The notes beneath the pieces were generated by a model, which searched no databases, was not told the origin of the DNA, and saw only the letters and a program-made list of their open reading frames with translations. This document shows, one piece after another, positions 59,396 through 64,000 of a stretch of DNA of 64,000 nucleotides. The stretch is from Chelonoidis abingdonii (taxonomy: Eukaryota; Chordata; Testudines; Testudinidae). The stretch spans positions 35,478,428 to 35,542,427 of the forward strand of contig NC_133770.1 in the NCBI RefSeq assembly GCF_003597395.2. The letters run 5' to 3'. How positions within the stretch are numbered: position 1 is the first letter of the stretch; each line of letters begins with the position of its first letter. The position numbers were made by a program, and so were the translations under genes.

Positions 59396-60611
59396 CAGGG
59401 CTGGCACTTCCATTAGGCGACCCTAGGTGGTCACCTAGGGGGCCAGGATTCGGGGGGCAGCATTTTGTGCGCTCCCTACGGGGTGCTGTCATAAACGGAT
59501 AGTTAAGGGTTAATGTCTCTTTTACCTGTAAAGGGTTAAGAACAGGGAACAAGACCTGACCAGAGGACCAATCAGGAAACAAGATATTTTCAAATCTCAA
59601 GGGAGGGAAGTTTTTGGGTGTGGGTCCTTTGTTCTGAGTCAGTTGCTTTCTAGTCTCTGAGGGTGATCACACTATCTCCACGCTCTCTAATCTTCTGTTT
59701 CCAATTTGTAAATACAGGTAGAAAGACAATATAGGTTTTTATATTGTTTTTTGTATTTGCAAGTGTGTAGTTTGCTGGAAATGTTTACATTGTATTTTTT
59801 TCTGAATAAGGCTGTTTATTCATTTTTTTTATAAGCAAATAACCCTGTAATATTGTCACCTTGATTACAGAGACGATTTTTATGTCTTTTCTTTCTTTTT
59901 ATTAAAAGCTTTCTTTTTAAGACCTGTTTGATTTTCTATTCTAGTTGAGGCTCAAGGGGATAGGAATCTCTGTGCCAGGATTACTGTCTCTCTCAGGGAA
60001 AGACTGGGAGGGGGAAAAAGAAGGAGGGGGGAAGGTGAATTGTCCTCTCTGTTTTGTAATTCAAGGAGTTTAAGTACAGTAATCTTCCAGGGTAACCCAG
60101 GGAGGGGAATCCTGGGAGGAGGTAAAGAGGGGGGAAGGGAAGTGGGTTATTTCCCTTTGTTGTGAGACTCAAGGCATCTGAGTCTTGAGGTCCCCAGGGA
60201 AGGTTTTGGGGAGACCGGAGCTAATCAGGGGCTCCACCCAAAGTCCTGATTGGTGGCAGTATATCAGATCTAAGCTGGTTATTAAACTTAGAGGTTTCAT
60301 GCAGGTACCCAAATTTTGGACGCTAAGGTTCAGATTTGGGAATTATACCTTATGACAGGCGCACAGGAGCTTTTGGTTCTGCTCCCGTTGCACTGCTGAA
60401 GAAAGACCTTTTGCCGATGTGCTGTGGAAAACTGGCAGGCAATTGAGCAGCTCAGTGACTGCCGCTGTCGCCTGTGACATTTTGGTGAAAAGTCCTCCTT
60501 CGGCAGCGCGATGGGAGCGGAACTGGAAGCTCCCATGCACCCCATGGGGAGCGCACAAAATGCAGCCCCCCGAATTCTGCCTAGGGCACCAAAACCCTGG
60601 CATCGCTCCTG
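59396..60611. mobile_element. hAT-type MITE, itself split by an LTR
   Basis: Left end CAGGGCTGGCACTTCC, right end CCAAAACCCTGGCATCGCTCCTG, in line with the CAGGGC..GC hAT MITE at 14,451. Flanks CGCACGCA / CGCAGGCA (59,388-59,395; 60,612-60,619) match at 7 of 8 bases. Without the LTR it is about 340 bp. Confidence 0.7.
59487..60357 (+). mobile_element. Solo LTR, TGTCATAA family, nested in the MITE
   Basis: Begins TGTCATAAACGGATAG and ends ACCTTATGACA; 8-bp perfect terminal inversion TGTCATAA/TTATGACA. Flanks GGTGC / GGCGC (59,482-59,486; 60,358-60,362) match at 4 of 5. 871 bp, very similar to 11,706-12,601. Confidence 0.75.
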
Positions 60612-60619
60612 CGCAGGCA

Positions 60620-61110
60620 GCACGCGAGGGAGTCCCTATCACCTGTCTTCAGCCATCCCTTTTGCTGGTGACAGACTTGGGCTCGGGCGCACACGTGGGA
60701 GACCTCACAACACCTCACAGCCTCTGGTCGCATGTGAAGCTCGCTCTCCACATCAACGTCAGAGAGCTGAGAGCAGTGTGTTTAGCATGCCAGACTTTCT
60801 GAACCCACTTGGCAAGGAGATGTGTATCAGTTATGACAGACAACACCACGAAGATGTTTTATATTAACAAACGGGGGTGCACGCTCCTCTCCCCTCTACC
60901 AGGAAGCCCTCATGCTGTGGGACTTTTGTGTAACTCATTCAATACAGCTGCCAGCATTGTACCTCCTGGGAGTACAGAAAGAGTTGGCGGACCATCTCAG
61001 CAGATCATTTCATGGCCACGAGTGGTCTCTACGTCCGGACATCATGAACTCCAACTTCCAACAGTGGGGTTTTCTCCAGAGAGTCTGTTAGCCATGTGAT
61101 GCAACAGAAA
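60620..61110 (+). pseudogene. DIRS RNase H region
   Basis: Continues the DIRS frame with TDLGSGAHVGDL, LWSHVKLALHINVRELRAVC and, in a second frame, TDNTTKMFYINKRG. These are the D..GWGAH, HIN..EL and TDN motifs of the RNase H domain. Frameshifts separate the pieces. Confidence 0.75.
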
Positions 61111-61499
61111 GTGCCAGCAGTTCTGCTCCTTCCTGAATCACAGTCCGGTCTGCATCGCGGATGTGTTCTTCCCCTCATGGGGAGGCCATCTCCTATATGT
61201 GTTCCTGTCTATCCCTCTCGTTCACAACGTGCTCCTCAAGATACAGAGGGAAACTTCGGTGATACTGATCGCTCCAGCCTGACCCTGCCAACACTGTTAC
61301 ACATGTCTCCTTGAAATGTCCGTGGAAGCCCTAGTCACCTTGCCGCTCTTCCTGGACTTAATAACTCAGGATCATGGCCATCTCCAGCACCCAAACCTCG
61401 AGTCCTTGCACCTCACAGCGTGGAAGCTCCATGGCTGAACCTGATGGAGCTCTCTTGCTTGGACTTGGCCAGATAAGTCCTCCTTGGCAGTAGGAAACC

Positions 61500-62275
61500 C
61501 CCAACCAGGACTACCTACCTGGCCAAATGGAAGAGATTTTCAATCTGGTTGGCACAACACTGTCCATCTCCAATGCTCATCTCAGTACCATGTATACTGG
61601 ACTACCTTCTCCAACTTAAGCAACAGGGGCTGCCCATGTCATCCGTAAGGGTTGACTTGGCTGCCATCTCTGCCTTCCACCCAGGAACAGAGGGCCGCTC
61701 AATCTTCGCCAACCCTATGGTCAGCCATTTCCTGAAAGGTCTCGACAGGCTATATCTGCAAGTCCAACAACTGGTCCCAGCTTGGGACCTTAATCTGGTC
61801 CTCTCCAAACTGAGGGGGCCGCCCTTCAAACCCTACAAAGTGGCATTTCTGGTAGCGATAACCTCAGCCAGGAGGGTGTCTGACTCAAGGCCCTAACATC
61901 AGAGCCTTCTTACACAGTGTTCTATAAGGACAAGGTTCAGCTCAGGCCACATCCAGCTTTCCTCCCAAAGGTTGTTTCCCAATTTCACATCAACCAGGAC
62001 ATCTTCCTCTCAGTGTTCTTTCCTGAGCTACACTCAAGTGGCAGGGAGCAGAGGCTTCACTCATTGGTCATCTGCAGAGAGCTAGCCTTTTACGTAGAAA
62101 GAACAAAGCCATTCCAAAAGTCAATTCAACTGTTTGTGGCCATGGAAGACAGGATGAAAAGACTTCCAGTCTCCTCTCAGCAAATTTTGTCATGGATCCC
62201 GTCCTGCATCTGCTACAGCCTGGCAGAGTTGCCTTCCCCTCCACTTACAGCGAACTCCACCAGGGTGCAGGCTTC
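61500..62275 (+). pseudogene. DIRS tyrosine recombinase
   Basis: Reads SVPCILDYLLQLKQQGL, VDLAAISAFHPGTEG, SHFLKGLDRL and VAFLVAITSARRVSD, where the RR pair includes the first catalytic arginine, followed by a stop and a second frame with VQLRPHPAFLPKVVS. The later H-x-x-R appears as NSTR, so the histidine is lost. The end with the catalytic tyrosine is replaced by G-rich sequence after about 62,275. Confidence 0.75.
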
Positions 62276-62660
62276 TTCACTCCTCACCCTCCGCCCCTCC
62301 TCCTCCTCCTCTTCCCCCCCGAGTGTGCCACGTTCCCGCTTCTCCGTCTACCTCCCAGTGTTTCCCACCTGGCCGGCACCAAACAGCTAATGGTAGCATT
62401 AACATGTTCCAGGAGGGAGGGGGAGCAGCGGGAGCGTGGTATGCTCAGGAGAGGAGGCATGAAAGAGGCGGGTCTGGGGCGGGGATTTGGGGAAGAGTTG
62501 GAATCGGAGGAGGGACTTTGGGGAAGGGGTTGGAATGGGGGCGGGGTGGGAAGAGGCGGGGCAGGGGCAGGGCCTTATGGAAGGGGTGGAGTGGGACCGG
62601 AGCTGAGGGTAGACAGGGGGTTGAGCACCCAGGGGAAAGTGGGGAAGTTGGCACCTATGA
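62276..62660. repeat. Pyrimidine-rich then G-rich repeat
   Basis: CCTCC runs are followed by GGGAGGGGGAGC and GGGGCGGGG-like runs ending near GTTGAGCACCCAGGGGAAAG then GTTGGCACCTATGA, a common turtle MITE end. The long frames on both strands arise from composition. Confidence 0.45.
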
Positions 62661-62669
62661 CTGGATATT

Positions 62670-64000
62670 GGAATAATTAAAGAATCTGACGACTCCTGGA
62701 CTTCACCTGTTGTGTTTGTCCCTAGGAAAGGCAAGACTGCTGTAAGGTTTATAGAAAACTTAATGCTCTCATAGTTCCTGATGCATAATTTATGCCCAGA
62801 ATTGATTATATGTTATATATTTTGAGCAAAGCATAATATCTAAGCACAGTCAAACTGCTTAAAGGCTATTGGCAGATTCCTTAGACAACAATGCACAGAA
62901 GAAATCCAATTTTATTACTGATGTGGGATTCTGAGTTCAAAATTTTACCGTTCAGATTAATTAATGCCGGAGCCACTTTTCAGAGGCTTGTCAGGCAAGT
63001 GTTAAATGGATTAAAAGACTTTGCGCAGGCTTATATCAGTGATCTAGCAATATTCAGCTACTCTTGGTCAGATCACACAAAATGTGGAGATTGTATTGTC
63101 AGTGCTCAGACGTGAGGTCTTATTGTAAAGGCATCTAAACATGAAATAGGAGCAGCAAAGGTTCCTTATTTAGGACATTGGATCACGGTGCTTGGGGAAG
63201 GACCCTGGTCTCTTGAAAGTAGAAGTGATTGTTGACTGGCCAGTACCCCAGACCAAAAAATAGATCCCATATTTCATAGGCTTGGTTGACAATTACCGCT
63301 GGTTTGTGCATGGGGTCAGTGACACTTGCGTACTATCACAGACTTGTATAAGAAGATAAAGCCAAACAGAGAGTGTGACCAGGAGGTTTGTTAAGGTAAA
63401 AAATATCTTCTCAGAAAAGTCTGCTCTGGCCAGTCCAGATTTTGACAAAACATTTGAACGTGCACAGATGCATCAGATATTGGGCTTGGTGCAGTTTTAA
63501 TGCAGTCAGGAGAAAGTAACAAAAAGACCCCATTGCTTTCTTGAGTAAAGAACTGACACCCACCAAGAGAATTACTTTGTCATAGAAAAAGAGTGCTATG
63601 CCATTGTATGGGCCAGAGCCAGTTCCAGCTTTTCTGCTGCCCCAAGTGGCCAAAAAAAAGAAAAGAAAAGATGAGCGGTGGCACTTCGGTGGCTGCTCAA
63701 TCGCGCCGCTTCTTCAGCAGCAATTCGATGGCGGGTCCTCCCTCTCTTCCTCTTCAGCGACAGCTCAAAGAGGAAGAGAGGGAATGAAGGACCCGCCGCC
63801 GAATTCCCACCGAAAACCTGGATGTGCCGTCCCGATACCGGACGGTGTGCTCTTTGTATTCGCCGCCCCAAGCACCAGCTTCCTGTGCTGGTGCCTGGAA
63901 CCAGCCCTGGTACGGGCAATCCAACAATTCAGGTCATATCTTTTTAACAGAAAGTTCAGGATTCTAACTGACCACGCTCCTTTATTGTGGCTACAGAGAT
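62670..64000 (+). mobile_element. Gypsy (Ty3) retrotransposon pol remnant
   Basis: Reverse transcriptase motifs appear in order on the + strand: SPVVFVPRKGKT, LLKGYWQIPLD, FRLINAGATFQRL, and YISDLAIFS, where Gypsy elements usually have Y.DD. RNase H follows with LGAVLMQSG, ENYFVIEKECYAIVWA and, after a MITE, TDHAPLLWLQR at the window edge. Several stops and a missing active-site Asp show it is dead. It runs off the window end. Confidence 0.8.
63614..63909. mobile_element. hAT-type MITE inserted in the Gypsy RNase H region
   Basis: Ends CAGAGCCAGTTCCAG and CTGGAACCAGCCCTG (inverted, 12 of 15). Flanks GTATGGGC / GTACGGGC match at 7 of 8. Removing it restores continuity of the surrounding RNase H reading order. 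Confidence 0.85.

Larger units (their letters stand above)
55545..62275 (+). mobile_element. Decayed DIRS-type retrotransposon with nested insertions
   Basis: Plus-strand pieces occur in DIRS order: a gag-like region (KLDLFRRKVYST, IANHQVVVSRY; 55,545-56,060), reverse transcriptase, RNase H, and a tyrosine recombinase. The element is split by a hAT element at 56,679-58,790 and by a MITE at 59,396-60,611. Stops and frameshifts are frequent, so it is inactive. The characteristic DIRS termini were not located. Confidence 0.75.

Noticed and set aside
62192..62734. Long open frames on both strands as genes
   Set aside because: Low-complexity C- and G-rich runs with no domain.

Overview
The window looks like nuclear genomic DNA from a turtle, probably a cryptodire. 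It carries a tRNA-derived SINE of the turtle Cry I type, CR1 3' ends of the bird/turtle type, Harbinger-type elements ending in GTCTACACTG / CAGTGTAGAC, hAT MITEs with 8-bp target duplications, DIRS and Gypsy remnants and solo LTRs. Genes are split by GT-AG introns. The species call rests on repeat recognition, not on a search.

Two host genes can be recognised. The first is a GIN2-like gene, a domesticated Ginger1 DNA-transposon transposase related to Gypsy integrases. Ten exons can be placed on the + strand between 28,593 and 33,272. They encode an N-terminal segment, an H2C2 zinc-binding region, a full D-D-E integrase core, a GPY/F module and the beginning of a Ulp1-like cysteine protease domain. 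A decayed paralogue with three matching exons lies at 18,411-19,631. The second gene is a PTCHD3-like patched-domain membrane protein. It has an exon-1 fragment at 20,746-20,880, then exons at 35,226-35,347, 51,525-51,670 and 52,267-53,846. The third of these contains an in-frame TGA at what looks like a decayed CpG arginine codon. The GIN2-like gene sits between the first and second PTCHD3 pieces.

Layout: 1-17.9 kb is repeats, including a 6-kb Harbinger element nested in an older MITE and a solo LTR. 18.4-35.4 kb holds the GIN2 pseudogene, a ~4-kb tandem duplication (20.88-24.91 / 25.25-29.16), the GIN2-like gene and PTCHD3 exon 2. 35.4-51.5 kb is PTCHD3 intron filled with MITEs, LTRs, a 1.2-kb Harbinger deletion derivative and a second tandem duplication (43.2-45.3 / 45.3-47.7). 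51.5-54.5 kb is the PTCHD3 3' end. 54.6-64 kb is a nested stack: a decayed DIRS element interrupted by a hAT element and by a MITE that itself contains a solo LTR, followed by a Gypsy pol remnant interrupted by another MITE.

Parts of the window show signs of assembly noise. In both tandem duplications one copy differs from the other mainly by scattered single-base indels. From about 46.1 to 48.8 kb this is insertion-heavy, as expected from uncorrected long-read gap filling. Frameshift and stop claims in or near these stretches should be read with that in mind.
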